DNA from: Citrobacter sp. Awk 4
GTDB lineage: Bacteria > Pseudomonadota > Gammaproteobacteria > Enterobacterales > Enterobacteriaceae
Assembly (NCBI RefSeq): GCF_028069725.1
Contig: NZ_JANEWG010000016.1
Span: 24,444-88,443, forward strand
Direction: 5' to 3'
Length of the DNA: 64,000 nt
Shown: piece after piece, positions 41,857-51,887 of the stretch
How positions within the stretch are numbered: the first letter of the stretch is position 1
Layout: the number at the start of each line of letters is the position of its first letter
Program-made: the position numbers and the translations under genes
The notes under the pieces: model-generated
Database searches by the model: none
Told to the model about the DNA's origin: nothing
The model's input: only the letters and a program-made list of their open reading frames with translations

Positions 41857-44154
41857 ATGAAATGGCTATGTTCTGTAGGTGTCGCGGTGAGTCTGGCCAT
41901 GCAGCCAGCGCTGGCGGAGTCGCTGTTTGGCAATCATCCCTTAACGCCTGAGGCGCGGGACGCGTTCGTCACCGATTTGCTCACGAAAATGACCGTTGAT
42001 GAGAAAATCGGTCAGCTGCGTTTGATAAGCGTGGGCCCGGACAATCCAAAAGAAGCCATCCGCGACATGATCAAGGACGGGCAGGTGGGGGCGATTTTTA
42101 ATACCGTCACCCGCCAGGATATCCGCAAAATGCAGGATCAGGTTATGGAACTCAGCCGCCTGAAAATTCCGCTGTTCTTTGCCTATGACGTATTGCACGG
42201 CCAGCGTACCGTTTTTCCCATTAGCCTCGGTCTGGCGTCCTCCTTTAATCTGGATGCGGTCAAAACCGTGGGACGCGTTTCGGCCTACGAAGCGGCGGAT
42301 GATGGTCTGAATATGACCTGGGCGCCGATGGTGGATGTCTCTCGCGATCCGCGTTGGGGCCGGGCTTCCGAAGGGTTTGGCGAAGATACGTATCTGACCG
42401 AAACGATGGGTAAAACCATGGTTGAAGCGATGCAGGGCAAAAGCCCGGCGGATCGCTACTCGGTGATGACCAGCGTGAAACACTTCGCTGCCTACGGTGC
42501 GGTTGAAGGCGGTAAAGAGTACAACACGGTGGATATGAGTCCGCAGCGCCTGTTCAACGATTATATGCCGCCGTACAAGGCCGGGCTGGATGCCGGAAGC
42601 GGCGCGGTGATGGTGGGTCTTAACTCATTAAATGGCACTCCCGCGACTTCCGATGCCTGGCTGCTGAAAGAAGTATTGCGCGATCAGTGGGGCTTTAAAG
42701 GCATCACCGTTTCCGATCACGGGGCGATCAAAGAGCTTATTAAGCACGGTACTGCTGCTGATCCTGAAGATGCCGTGCGTGTGGCGATCACCTCCGGCAT
42801 CAACATGAGCATGAGTGATGAGTATTACAGCAAATACCTGCCGGGTCTGATTAAGTCTGGCAAAGTGACGATGGCTGAGCTGGACGATGCGGCGCGTCAC
42901 GTCCTCAACGTTAAATACGATATGGGGTTGTTTAACGATCCCTACAGCCATCTGGGGGCAAAAGAGACTGACCCGCAGGACACCAACGCGGAAAGCCGCC
43001 TGCACCGTAAGGAAGCGCGTGATGTTGCGCGTGAGAGTCTGGTGTTGCTGAAAAACCGTCTTGAAACGCTGCCGCTGAAAAAGTCCGGCACCATTGCTGT
43101 GGTGGGACCGTTGGCCGACAGCAAACGTGATGTGATGGGCAGTTGGTCTGCCGCAGGCGTAGCCGATCAGTCCGTAACAGTGCTGACGGGTATTCAAAAT
43201 GTATTGGGCGATAAAGGAAAAGTGGTGTACGCCAAAGGGGCGAATATCACCAACGATAAAGGCATTGTGGATTTCCTCAATCTGTACGAAGAGGCAGTGA
43301 AGGTTGACCCTCGCTCACCACAGACGATGATCGATGAAGCGGTTGCCGCCGCGAAACAATCTGACGTTGTGGTCGCTGTGGTTGGGGAAGCTCAGGGGAT
43401 GGCTCACGAGGCCTCCAGCCGTACCGATATTAATATTCCGCAAAGCCAGCGTGATTTAATTACTGCGCTGAAGGCAACGGGTAAACCGCTGGTGCTGGTG
43501 TTGATGAATGGGCGTCCGCTGCAACTGGTGAAAGAAGACCAGCAGGCCGATGCGATTCTGGAGACCTGGTTTGCCGGTACGGAAGGCGGCAACGCCATCG
43601 CCGATGTGCTGTTTGGCGACTACAACCCATCCGGTAAGTTGCCAATGTCTTTCCCGCGCTCTGTCGGGCAGATCCCGGTGTACTACAGCCACCTGAACAC
43701 CGGCCGTCCGTATAATGCTGACAAGCCGAACAAGTACACCTCGCGTTATTTTGATGAGGCGAATGGCCCGCTGTATCCGTTTGGCTATGGGCTGAGTTAC
43801 ACCACATTTACGCTCTCGGAGGTGAAACTCTCTTCCCCGACGATGAAGCGCGATGGCTCAGTCACTGCCAGCGTGCAGGTCACCAATACCGGCAAACGTG
43901 AAGGTGCGACGGTAATTCAAATGTATCTGCGGGATGTGACGGCGTCCATGAGTCGCCCGGTGAAACAGCTGAAAGGATTTGAGAAAATCACGCTGAAACC
44001 GGGAGAAACGCAGACCGTCAGTTTCCCAATTGACATCGACGCGCTTAAGTTCTGGAACCAAAGCATGAAGTATGACGCTGAACCCGGTAAGTTTAACGTC
44101 TTCATCGGTGTGGATTCCGCCCGGGTAAAACAAGGCGAGTTTGAACTGCTGTAA
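41857..44154 (+). CDS. bglX: BglX, periplasmic beta-glucosidase (GH3)
   Basis: Periplasmic glycoside hydrolase family 3 enzyme acting on beta-glucosides. The 765-residue precursor has a signal peptide ending ALA at about 20. The GH3 N-terminal barrel (about 30-350) includes MTWAPMVDVSRDPRWGRASE and the nucleophile Asp287 in ITVSDHGA; the C-terminal GH3 domain and a fibronectin III-like domain (about 660-765) follow. In E. coli yehZ is the next gene; here three other genes intervene. Confidence 0.97.
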   Translation: MKWLCSVGVAVSLAMQPALAESLFGNHPLTPEARDAFVTDLLTKMTVDEKIGQLRLISVGPDNPKEAIRDMIKDGQVGAIFNTVTRQDIRKMQDQVMELSRLKIPLFFAYDVLHGQRTVFPISLGLASSFNLDAVKTVGRVSAYEAADDGLNMTWAPMVDVSRDPRWGRASEGFGEDTYLTETMGKTMVEAMQGKSPADRYSVMTSVKHFAAYGAVEGGKEYNTVDMSPQRLFNDYMPPYKAGLDAGSGAVMVGLNSLNGTPATSDAWLLKEVLRDQWGFKGITVSDHGAIKELIKHGTAADPEDAVRVAITSGINMSMSDEYYSKYLPGLIKSGKVTMAELDDAARHVLNVKYDMGLFNDPYSHLGAKETDPQDTNAESRLHRKEARDVARESLVLLKNRLETLPLKKSGTIAVVGPLADSKRDVMGSWSAAGVADQSVTVLTGIQNVLGDKGKVVYAKGANITNDKGIVDFLNLYEEAVKVDPRSPQTMIDEAVAAAKQSDVVVAVVGEAQGMAHEASSRTDINIPQSQRDLITALKATGKPLVLVLMNGRPLQLVKEDQQADAILETWFAGTEGGNAIADVLFGDYNPSGKLPMSFPRSVGQIPVYYSHLNTGRPYNADKPNKYTSRYFDEANGPLYPFGYGLSYTTFTLSEVKLSSPTMKRDGSVTASVQVTNTGKREGATVIQMYLRDVTASMSRPVKQLKGFEKITLKPGETQTVSFPIDIDALKFWNQSMKYDAEPGKFNVFIGVDSARVKQGEFELL

Positions 44155-44163
44155 TCTGTAAAC

Positions 44164-44189
44164 AAAAAGGCTGGGAAACCAGCCTTTTT
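44164..44189 (+). terminator. bglX terminator
   Basis: AAAAAGGCTGG and CCAGCCTTTTT form an 11-bp stem over a 4-nt loop with a T-rich tail, 10 bp after the bglX stop. Confidence 0.92.
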
Positions 44190-44518
44190 ACCTTTTGCCC
44201 TGAGCATTTTCTGTTTTGCAATAGCGATTTCTTTGATTTTTATTGAATTGTGACGGCCGTCGGTATTTATTGCGATCGAGGAATAATTCCCTCTACCTGC
44301 GATCCCTTGCCCCCTTCATTTAAGTTAAAACTGTGCGTTAGATCACCTCTCAAAGGAAGTTATCATCGCGTTTTGTGCGCGCGCTCAAATATTTAATGAC
44401 CCTGCCCATCCAGACGTGAAGCGTCTCACTGTTACGTTAAAAAGCCTGTTTTCGCCGCGGGCGAGAGAGAGAAAAACTTCGTTAAATGCCGTCCAATACA
44501 CTTGTGACAGGTAGGACT
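44190..44518 (+). promoter_or_regulatory. Upstream region of the GH28 gene with a CRP-like site
   Basis: About 330 bp with no gene. A CRP-like site at 44332-44347 (TGTGC, six bases, TCACC, centre TTAGA) lies about 180 bp before the GH28 start. A small hairpin GACG/CGTC is near 44414-44428. No clear KdgR box was recognised by eye. The start codon is preceded by AGGTAGGA. Confidence 0.5.
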
Positions 44519-45883
44519 ATGAAGCTCTCTTTAGAAAATAGCTCGCTTGATAAAACCGGTAACACGGTGGTCACCGCGCAGCTTCAGCAAATGATTGATG
44601 AGATTGGCAGGGCGGGCGGCGGTATGCTTACCCTCACGCCGGGTGTTTATCGCACCGGTACGCTGGTACTCCCTTCTAATTTTACGCTGCACCTCGAGGC
44701 CGGTGCGAGTCTGGTTGCCAGCGCCAATGCTGAGGATTATCAGGCGGTAGAAACGGTCACGATGGCTGAATTGTCACGCATGGCGCTGATTTATGCCCGT
44801 GGCCAGCACCACATTACGCTCAGTGGTGAAGGCCGCATTGATGGCGAGGCGACCCATTGGTTTGCCGCGCAGCCGGACGCTCAAGGCTATCGACTGCCGA
44901 AAAACCAACGTCCGCGTTTGCTGGTGCTGGAAGGCTGTGAACAAGTCCGCATTCGCGATATTACGTTGTATGACGCCCCGATGTGGACTGCGCATCTGGT
45001 GAGCTGTAACCACGTCTATATCCGCAACCTGACCATTGATAACGATCTGACACTGCCGAACACCGATGCGCTGGATATCGACAGCTGCCAGCACGTGCAT
45101 ATCAGCGACAGCTACTTCAGCGCGGCGGATGACGGTATTTGTCTGAAGACCACCAACAAGCCTGCCTCGCTACAACAGCCTATTCGCAACGTGGTAGTGA
45201 ATAACTGCATTGTTCGTTCGAAAAGCTGCGCCATCAAGATTGGCACCGAAACGTTCGCCGATATCGAAAATATCACCCTGTCCAATTGCACGATTTTTGA
45301 ATCTAACCGCGGGATTGGCCTGGTGTCACGTGACGGCGGACGTTTTCAGAAGATGGTGTTCAGCAACATCCTGTTTGACTGCCTCCATGCGCACCCTTGC
45401 CACTGGGGGAAAGCCGATCCGATCTACATTTCTGTGCGCCATCGCGCGCCGGACATTATGCCTGGCGTCGTTTCGAACATTACGTTCAGCAACCTGGCAG
45501 GGACTGCGGAAGGGGCAATTAACCTGCACAGCGAAACGGCAGGCATGATCCGCGATGTTACGTTCAATGGGGTCTGTATCGAACAACAGGTCAGCACTTC
45601 TCAGGAACAAGGACTCTACGACATTCGTCCGCCGTGCAATCCAGAACGCCCAACAGGTATGGGACTGGATAACGCCTACAACGTTAACCCGCAGACCGGT
45701 CGCGCCCACGGCGTTGAAGCCTTCCCCGGCGGATTGCCCGTGTTTTATGCCAACGGCGTCACGGGGTTGCGGTTGTCGGGCATCACTGCTCGCCGCCCGG
45801 TAACGCTGCCTGCTCACTGGAACACACAACCCATCGTATTGCTCAACGTTCAGGACTGCCTGACGGATTCTCCCTCTGTATGA
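44519..45883 (+). CDS. Glycoside hydrolase family 28 (polygalacturonase-like), apparently cytoplasmic
   Basis: Parallel beta-helix pectinase-type enzyme, 454 residues from the ATG at 44519. The N-terminal pectate-lyase-like segment GGGMLTLTPGVYRTGTLVLP is at about 33-52. Of the GH28 motifs, NTD (181-183) and DD (204-205, in SAADDGICLKT) are present, while the usual GHG position reads SKSCAIKIGTE (234-244) and RIK is not evident. Such variants occur in exo-acting or rhamnogalacturonan-type members. No signal peptide is seen, so it probably acts on imported oligosaccharides. It heads a three-gene insert between bglX and osmF. Confidence 0.85.
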   Translation: MKLSLENSSLDKTGNTVVTAQLQQMIDEIGRAGGGMLTLTPGVYRTGTLVLPSNFTLHLEAGASLVASANAEDYQAVETVTMAELSRMALIYARGQHHITLSGEGRIDGEATHWFAAQPDAQGYRLPKNQRPRLLVLEGCEQVRIRDITLYDAPMWTAHLVSCNHVYIRNLTIDNDLTLPNTDALDIDSCQHVHISDSYFSAADDGICLKTTNKPASLQQPIRNVVVNNCIVRSKSCAIKIGTETFADIENITLSNCTIFESNRGIGLVSRDGGRFQKMVFSNILFDCLHAHPCHWGKADPIYISVRHRAPDIMPGVVSNITFSNLAGTAEGAINLHSETAGMIRDVTFNGVCIEQQVSTSQEQGLYDIRPPCNPERPTGMGLDNAYNVNPQTGRAHGVEAFPGGLPVFYANGVTGLRLSGITARRPVTLPAHWNTQPIVLLNVQDCLTDSPSV

Positions 45884-45925
45884 GGGAAATGCTCTGTATG
45901 CCTTCTCAGTGACTGGGGATAGAAA

Positions 45926-47482
45926 ATGATAAAAAAAGCACGTGAAATTAAGATGCACAATTACGTCTGCTATGGTCTTGCAGATGTGATTGGCTCCGGC
46001 GCCTTCACTCTGGTGAGTGCATGGCTGCTGTTCTTTTTAACCACTTTTTGTGGACTGACGCCGATTCAAGCCGGTTCACTGTTTGCCGTGGCGCGTATCG
46101 TTGATGTGATCATGTGCCCGTTAATGGGCTACATCTCTGACAACTTCCACAAAACGCGTCTGGGCCGTCGTTTTGGCCGCCGCCGTTTTTTCCTGCTGCT
46201 GAGTATCCCGCTGGTGGCGGTGTATAGCTTGCTGTGGGTGGAAGGCTTCAACTACTGGATGTATCTGCTGGTCTACATCCTGTTTGAAGTGGTGTACTCC
46301 ATGATCATCATCCCGTATGACACGCTTTCTGCGGAGATGACGTCCGACTTTAACAAACGTTCGAAACTGACCAGCGCGCGTATGTACATCGCACAGCTTG
46401 CCGGTTTTGCCGCGGCGTTCCTGCCAGGACGACTGATCTCTTACTTTGGCGCCGATTCGTCAGACTCGTTTTTCTATGCGGGCGCTATCTTTACCGTGTC
46501 GTTCATGATCGTGCTGTTCTTTGTTTACTTCGGCACCTGGGAACGCTCCCTGGAAGAGATCGAACAAAACGAGCGCAAAATTGATGAGACGGAAAAACAG
46601 CCTCTCGGTACCCGTATTTACAATATTTACTACGATTTCGTCTCCACGCTGAAAATCAAAACCTTCCGTTCACATCTAGGGATGTATTTGGGCGGCTCCG
46701 TCGCTCAGGATATCTTCAACTCCGTGTTCACCTATTTTGTGGTGTTCGCGCTGATGACCTCCTCTGTAATGGCCTCAAACCTGCTGGCGATGATCAACGG
46801 TCTGCAATTCTTCGGTGTTGGTCTGGCGACCTGGTTAACGCTGCGCTACTCGCCTGCTCGCGCATTTGCCACTCAAGGGACGTTGGCTGTACTGGCGTTC
46901 ATTCTGTTTGCTGTCACCTGGCTGAACGGCTCAACCAGTATGGCGATGCTGTATCTGGCGGCGGGTATTGCCGGTCTGGCGCGCGGTGGTATTTATGCCA
47001 TTCCGTGGAACAACTACACCTTTGTGGCTGACGTGGATGAAATCCTCACCTGTAACCGTCGTGAAGGGATCTTCGCCGGGTTCATGAGCCTGCTGCGTAA
47101 AGCCTCCCAGGCGCTGTCTATTTTCCTGGTCGGTGTGGCACTGCAGATGGCCGGTTTTGTCTCCGGGCAAACCAGCCAGCCAGAGTCTGCCATCAACATG
47201 ATCATGATAATTATGATTGTCCTGCCGATGCTCCTCACCCTGTGGGGGATCTGGTCTGCATTCCAGTTCAAGGTCAATAGCCGGACCCACGCGATCCTCA
47301 ATGAAGAGGTTGCCCGTCTCAAGCGTGGTGAAAGCAAAGCGACCGTCAGTGCTGAAAACAAAGCTGTTATCGAAAGCCTGACCGGGATGCCGTACGAACA
47401 GTGCTGGGGTGAAAACACCGTTGGCTACATCAACCGCAGCCATATGAAATCGCAGTCTGCTGCCCAACTAAAAAATGCCTGA
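45926..47482 (+). CDS. GPH-family transporter, TogT-like (oligogalacturonide uptake)
   Basis: A 518-residue inner-membrane cation symporter of the glycoside-pentoside-hexuronide family with about 12 helices. The N-terminus MIKKAREIKMHNYVCYGLAD and the large cytoplasmic tail after about 450 resemble TogT oligogalacturonide transporters of pectinolytic enterobacteria. The loop DNFHKTRLGRRFGRRRFFLL near 72-91 is the GPH equivalent of the MFS motif. It follows the GH28 gene by 42 bp, so one unit for import and cytosolic hydrolysis is likely. Substrate is inferred. Confidence 0.82.
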   Translation: MIKKAREIKMHNYVCYGLADVIGSGAFTLVSAWLLFFLTTFCGLTPIQAGSLFAVARIVDVIMCPLMGYISDNFHKTRLGRRFGRRRFFLLLSIPLVAVYSLLWVEGFNYWMYLLVYILFEVVYSMIIIPYDTLSAEMTSDFNKRSKLTSARMYIAQLAGFAAAFLPGRLISYFGADSSDSFFYAGAIFTVSFMIVLFFVYFGTWERSLEEIEQNERKIDETEKQPLGTRIYNIYYDFVSTLKIKTFRSHLGMYLGGSVAQDIFNSVFTYFVVFALMTSSVMASNLLAMINGLQFFGVGLATWLTLRYSPARAFATQGTLAVLAFILFAVTWLNGSTSMAMLYLAAGIAGLARGGIYAIPWNNYTFVADVDEILTCNRREGIFAGFMSLLRKASQALSIFLVGVALQMAGFVSGQTSQPESAINMIMIIMIVLPMLLTLWGIWSAFQFKVNSRTHAILNEEVARLKRGESKATVSAENKAVIESLTGMPYEQCWGENTVGYINRSHMKSQSAAQLKNA

Positions 47483-47529
47483 AGACCGGGGCGGACAGCA
47501 ATGTCCGCCTGCTATTGGAAGAGAACAAA

Positions 47530-48777
47530 ATGACTGAACAGAGCCTGGTGATGCAACAAGGGCTATGGGCGCGGATGGGATTACCTCGCGAACTTTGCTG
47601 GGGATTTATCGGCGTTTTTCTTTTTATTACGGGCGCAACAATAGAACAAAGTTGGCTCTCCTCAATGCTGCAACAACGGGGTTTCTCTCCGTTTGATATC
47701 AGCCTGTTGTCATCTATATTTGGCCTGTGCGTAGCGGCAATCTCCTGGTTTTCCGGTATCGGTGCCGGGGTTCTGGGATTACGCCGTTTAATGTGGGTTG
47801 CGACGGTGGTGTACTTTATCGGTTCTGTGCCGTTTATCTTTGTCGCCTTACCGCAAAACAACTACCCGTTAATGGTCGCCACCTATGCGTTGCGCGGTAT
47901 CGCATACCCGCTGTTTGCCTACTCGTTTCTGGTGTGGATCAACCAACGCTGTGAGATTCGGATTCTGGGGCGCGCCGTTTCCTGGTTCTGGATTGCGTTT
48001 GGTGTTGGCATGACCATCGTCGGCCCGTGGTATTCAAGCCTGATGATTGCAAAATGGGGGGAAACCAACACCCTACTGAGTGGCTTTATCTTTGTCCTGT
48101 GCGGCGCGTTTTGTGCGTTGGTCCTGAACCGCGATCGTCCCGACTGGCAACGCGGTCAGGCGCTGGGACCGGCGCTTCTGGAAGGAATAACCGTACTGGC
48201 GCGCGAACCGAAAATGCGTCTGGCGGTAGTGGTGAAAACCATCAACGACATTGGTAAGTTTTCACTGGTGATCCTGATGCCGGTGTACCTGCCCCGGTTT
48301 GGCTTCAGCATCGCGGAGTGGCTGACGATTTGGGGCCTGGTCAACGTCATCAATATTTTCTCCAGTTATCTGTTTGGCTGGTTAGGTGACACCATTGGCT
48401 GGCGTAATACGGTGATGTGGTTTTCCGGCACGCTGTGTGGGGTTGCCTCGCTGGCGGTCTGCTACGCGCCGGTGTTGTTCGGTCATAGCGAACTGGCGTT
48501 GTTCCTGGCGCTGTCGATTTATGCGGTCGGGCTTGGGGCGTTTGGGCCACTGAGCGCACTGATCCCCTCGTTGTTGCCGCAAAATAAAGGGGCGGCCATT
48601 TCGTGTCTGAACCTGGGCTCCGGGTTAAGTAATTTCGCCGGACCGTTTATTGTGACGCTGTGCGTCGGGCCGTTGGGCGTGGAGGGCACCCTGTGGGTGA
48701 TCGCCATTCTCTATTTTGCCGCCAGCCTGTTGACGGTACCGCTGAGATTGCCTGATAACCCGCAATCACCAGGTTAA
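47530..48777 (+). CDS. MFS transporter of the RbtT/DalT polyol-permease type
   Basis: A 415-residue major facilitator with 12 helices. Its start GLPRELCWGFIGVFLFITGA and the segments ALRGIAYPLFAYSFLVWI and NKGAAISCLNLGSGLSNFAGP recall the ribitol/arabinitol transporter RbtT of Klebsiella. The ATG at 47530 follows GGAAGAG, 47 bp after the TogT-like gene; an in-frame TTG at 47515 is less likely. It probably belongs to the same transcript. Its substrate may be a sugar acid or polyol released by the GH28 enzyme, but this is unproven. Confidence 0.78.
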   Translation: MTEQSLVMQQGLWARMGLPRELCWGFIGVFLFITGATIEQSWLSSMLQQRGFSPFDISLLSSIFGLCVAAISWFSGIGAGVLGLRRLMWVATVVYFIGSVPFIFVALPQNNYPLMVATYALRGIAYPLFAYSFLVWINQRCEIRILGRAVSWFWIAFGVGMTIVGPWYSSLMIAKWGETNTLLSGFIFVLCGAFCALVLNRDRPDWQRGQALGPALLEGITVLAREPKMRLAVVVKTINDIGKFSLVILMPVYLPRFGFSIAEWLTIWGLVNVINIFSSYLFGWLGDTIGWRNTVMWFSGTLCGVASLAVCYAPVLFGHSELALFLALSIYAVGLGAFGPLSALIPSLLPQNKGAAISCLNLGSGLSNFAGPFIVTLCVGPLGVEGTLWVIAILYFAASLLTVPLRLPDNPQSPG

Positions 48778-48847
48778 CCTCTGACTTTTCGTCTATGCTT
48801 TTTCCTCAAGTCTCTGAAAAGGGCAGCAAAAGAGTGAGGAAAGCGAC

Positions 48848-49765
48848 ATGACAATCTCAAAGCTATGGTTGAGCTCACTGGCGCTGATGGCGGCAGTGAG
48901 CTTACCTGTACAGGCTGCATCTCCTGTTACCGTCGGGTCGAAGATCGATACCGAAGGGGCGCTGCTCGGCAATATTATTCTGCAAGTGCTGGAAAGCCAC
49001 GGCGTTAAAACAGTCAATAAAGTGCAACTGGGCACCACGCCTGTGGTGCGCGGGGCGATCACCTCCGGGGAACTGGATATTTACCCGGAATATACCGGTA
49101 ATGGCGCCTTCTTCTTCAAAGATGAAAACGATCCGGCGTGGAAGAATGCCGAGGCCGGTTTTGAAAAAGTCAAAAAGCTGGACGCTGAGCAAAATAAACT
49201 GGTCTGGCTCACGCCTGCGCCTGCAAATAATACGTGGACCATCGCCGTACGTCAGGACGTGGCAGAAAAGCATAAACTGGCTTCGCTTGCCGATCTGGGG
49301 CGTTATCTGAAAGAGGGCGGTGAGTTTAAGCTTGCGGCGTCGGCTGAATTTATCGAGCGCACCGATGCGCTTCCCGCCTTTGAAAAAGCCTATGATTTTA
49401 AACTGAATCAGAACCAGTTGCTGTCGCTGGCCGGTGGCGATACGGCGGTCACCATCAAAGCCGCCGCCCAGCAAACCTCCGGCGTCAATGCGGCAATGGC
49501 GTACGGCACTGATGGGCCGGTCGCGGCGCTGGGTCTGCAAACGTTAAGCGATCCGAAAGGTGTTCAACCCATATATGCCCCCGCGCCGGTGATTCGCGAC
49601 GCGGTGCTGAAAGCGCATCCGCAAATCGCCGAATGGCTACAGCCGGTCTTTGCCAGTCTCGATGAGAAAACGTTGCAGCAATTAAACGCCAGCATCGCCG
49701 TGGAAGGGCTGGATGCAAAAAAAGTGGCGGCAGACTACCTGAAGCAAAAAGGGTGGGTGAAGTAA
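48848..49765 (+). CDS. osmF: OsmF (YehZ), periplasmic binding protein of the YehZYXW transporter
   Basis: Substrate-binding protein of an osmoprotectant-type ABC importer; in E. coli it is RpoS- and osmotically induced and binds glycine betaine weakly. The 305-residue precursor has a signal peptide ending VQA at about 23. An OpuAC-like domain follows, with SKIDTEGALLGNIILQVLE and LDIYPEYTGNGAFFF. A ribosome-binding site GAGGAAA precedes the ATG. It is the first gene of osmF-yehY-yehX-yehW. Confidence 0.95.
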   Translation: MTISKLWLSSLALMAAVSLPVQAASPVTVGSKIDTEGALLGNIILQVLESHGVKTVNKVQLGTTPVVRGAITSGELDIYPEYTGNGAFFFKDENDPAWKNAEAGFEKVKKLDAEQNKLVWLTPAPANNTWTIAVRQDVAEKHKLASLADLGRYLKEGGEFKLAASAEFIERTDALPAFEKAYDFKLNQNQLLSLAGGDTAVTIKAAAQQTSGVNAAMAYGTDGPVAALGLQTLSDPKGVQPIYAPAPVIRDAVLKAHPQIAEWLQPVFASLDEKTLQQLNASIAVEGLDAKKVAADYLKQKGWVK

Positions 49766-49780
49766 CTGAATTTGTCTGCA

Positions 49781-50947
49781 ATGCGTAAAGTGTCAAAGGT
49801 CAGTATCAATCGCGTGCTGTTGCTGCTGGTTCTCCTGAGCGCCATTGCGGCTGCGCTTCCTTTCGTGAACTACGCCCCGAACCGACTGATGTCTGGTGAA
49901 GGGCGTCAGCTCTGGGATATCTGGCCGGACATCACAGGGGGACTGGTGGGCGGATTCGCGCTCCTGCTTGCCCTGTGTCTGTTCCCTGGCCAACGCGGTG
50001 CAGTCGCGACGCTGGTGGTCGTGCAACTGCTGCTAACGGGCGTACTCATCGCGGCCGGAAGCGCGGCGACGCATCTGACTCAGACTGGCAGCCTGCTGGC
50101 GCGTACCAGCCTCGGCAGCGGTTTTTGGCTGGCGCTGGGCATTGCGCTTCTGGCCTGTAGCGATGCGATTCGACGTATCAGTGTACACCCGCTGTGGCGC
50201 TGGATATTGCACGCGCAAATCGCTGTGGTGCCGCTGGCGCTGTTGATTTCTGGTGCCTTCAACGACCTCTCGTTACTGAAAGAGTACGCCAACCGTCAGG
50301 ATGTTTTTGATGATGCGTTCGCGCAGCATCTGACGCTGCTGGTCGGTACGGTGGTGCCTGCATTGCTGATTGGCGTACCGCTGGGGATCGGCTGTTATTT
50401 CTCAGCAGCGCGTCAGGGGGCTATTTTTGCGGTTCTGAATGTTATCCAGACGATTCCTTCTGTCGCGCTGTTTGGCCTGTTGATTGCGCCGCTTGCCGGG
50501 CTGGTGAAACAGTTCCCCTGGCTGGGAACCGTGGGGGTGGCTGGCACTGGACTGACGCCAGCGCTGATCGCCCTTGTGCTGTATGCATTATTACCGCTGG
50601 TGCGTGGCGTGGTCGCAGGGCTCAATCAGGTGCCGCATGAGGTTCTGGAAAGCGCCAGAGCCATGGGGATGAGTCTTCGCCAGCGTTTTATCCATGTCCA
50701 GTTGCCGCTGGCGCTGCCGATTTTCTTACGCAGTTTGCGGGTGGTGATGGTACAGACCGTCGGTATGGCGGTGATCGCCGCGCTTATCGGCGCCGGAGGA
50801 TTTGGCGCGCTGGTGTTTCAGGGATTGCTCAGTAGCGCCGTTGACTTAGTTTTGCTGGGGGTCGTTCCGGTCGTTGCGCTGGCAGTCGTTATCGATGCGC
50901 TGTTCGATTTAGTGGACGCACTCCTGAAGGTCAAACACGATGATTGA
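49781..50947 (+). CDS. yehY: YehY, osmoprotectant-type ABC permease
   Basis: Inner-membrane permease of 388 residues: an N-terminal group of helices (about 10-175) and a BPD_transp_1 domain (about 195-385) with the EAA-like loop [20 protein letters not shown]. It starts 15 bp after osmF. No strong ribosome-binding site is seen; a TTG at 49772 and a GTG at 49790 are alternatives, so the start is uncertain by a few residues. Its last eight bases overlap yehX. Confidence 0.93.
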   Translation: MRKVSKVSINRVLLLLVLLSAIAAALPFVNYAPNRLMSGEGRQLWDIWPDITGGLVGGFALLLALCLFPGQRGAVATLVVVQLLLTGVLIAAGSAATHLTQTGSLLARTSLGSGFWLALGIALLACSDAIRRISVHPLWRWILHAQIAVVPLALLISGAFNDLSLLKEYANRQDVFDDAFAQHLTLLVGTVVPALLIGVPLGIGCYFSAARQGAIFAVLNVIQTIPSVALFGLLIAPLAGLVKQFPWLGTVGVAGTGLTPALIALVLYALLPLVRGVVAGLNQVPHEVLESARAMGMSLRQRFIHVQLPLALPIFLRSLRVVMVQTVGMAVIAALIGAGGFGALVFQGLLSSAVDLVLLGVVPVVALAVVIDALFDLVDALLKVKHDD

Positions 50948-51887
50948 ATTTAGCCATGTCAGTAAATCGTTTGGCGAACAAAAGGCCGTCAGCGATCTCA
51001 ACCTGCATTTTCGTGAGGGCAGTTTTTCGGTTCTGATTGGGACATCTGGCTCCGGTAAATCCACCACGCTGAAGATGATTAACCGGCTGGTGGAACATGA
51101 CAGTGGGCGGATCCGCTTTGCTGGTGAAGAGATTCGTAGTTTGCCGGTGCTGGAACTGCGCCGACGGATGGGATACGCCATCCAGTCGATTGGACTTTTT
51201 CCCCACTGGACGGTGGCGCAGAATATTGCCACGGTGCCGCAACTGCGGAAATGGTCGCGTTCGCAAATTGATGACCGCGTAGAAGAATTAATGGCGCTTC
51301 TGGGGTTAGAGGCGGGGCTGCGTGAGCGTTACCCTCATCAGCTTTCCGGTGGTCAACAGCAGCGGGTGGGCGTGGCGCGCGCGCTGGCGGCCGACCCGCA
51401 GGTATTGTTGATGGACGAACCGTTCGGCGCGCTGGACCCGGTGACTCGCAGCGCGTTACAGCAGGAGATGACCCGCATTCATCGCCTGCTGGGGCGCACT
51501 ATCGTGCTGGTGACGCACGACATTGATGAAGCACTACGCCTCGCTGAGCATCTGGTGCTGATGGATGGTGGCGAAGTGGTGCAACAGGGAACGCCGCTGG
51601 AGATGCTCATGTCTCCTGCCAATGATTTCGTACAGGCGTTTTTTGGCCGCAGCGAGCTTGGCGTACGGCTGCTGTCGCTTCGTCATGTGGGCGATTTTGT
51701 CCGGCGTCAGGAGCGGCTTGCCGGTGAGGCGCTGGCAGAAGAAATGACCCTGCGCGACGCGCTTTCCGCCTTTGTCGCGACGGGGCGCGACGTTTTGCCG
51801 GTGGTTGATCAACAGGGTATTCCCTGCGGGACGCTCCATTTTCGTGATTTACTTTCAAAGACGATAGCTCATGAAACCTCTGCGTGA
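50940..51887 (+). CDS. yehX: YehX, osmoprotectant-type ABC ATPase
   Basis: ATPase of the YehZYXW importer, 315 residues. It has Walker [10 protein letters not shown] (about 34-42), the ABC signature [15 protein letters not shown], Walker [13 protein letters not shown] and the switch His in VTHDID. A C-terminal CBS-like segment covers about 255-310, as in glycine betaine transporters. It overlaps yehY by 8 bp and yehW by 17 bp, which implies coupled translation. Confidence 0.95.
   Translation: MIEFSHVSKSFGEQKAVSDLNLHFREGSFSVLIGTSGSGKSTTLKMINRLVEHDSGRIRFAGEEIRSLPVLELRRRMGYAIQSIGLFPHWTVAQNIATVPQLRKWSRSQIDDRVEELMALLGLEAGLRERYPHQLSGGQQQRVGVARALAADPQVLLMDEPFGALDPVTRSALQQEMTRIHRLLGRTIVLVTHDIDEALRLAEHLVLMDGGEVVQQGTPLEMLMSPANDFVQAFFGRSELGVRLLSLRHVGDFVRRQERLAGEALAEEMTLRDALSAFVATGRDVLPVVDQQGIPCGTLHFRDLLSKTIAHETSA

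Noticed and set aside
41941..42483. 180-codon open frame antisense to bglX
   Set aside because: Shadow of a conserved GH3 gene; no domain and His/Arg-rich composition.
44190..44518. KdgR operator before the GH28 gene
   Set aside because: Expected for a pectin-related module, but no stretch matches the KdgR consensus well enough by eye.
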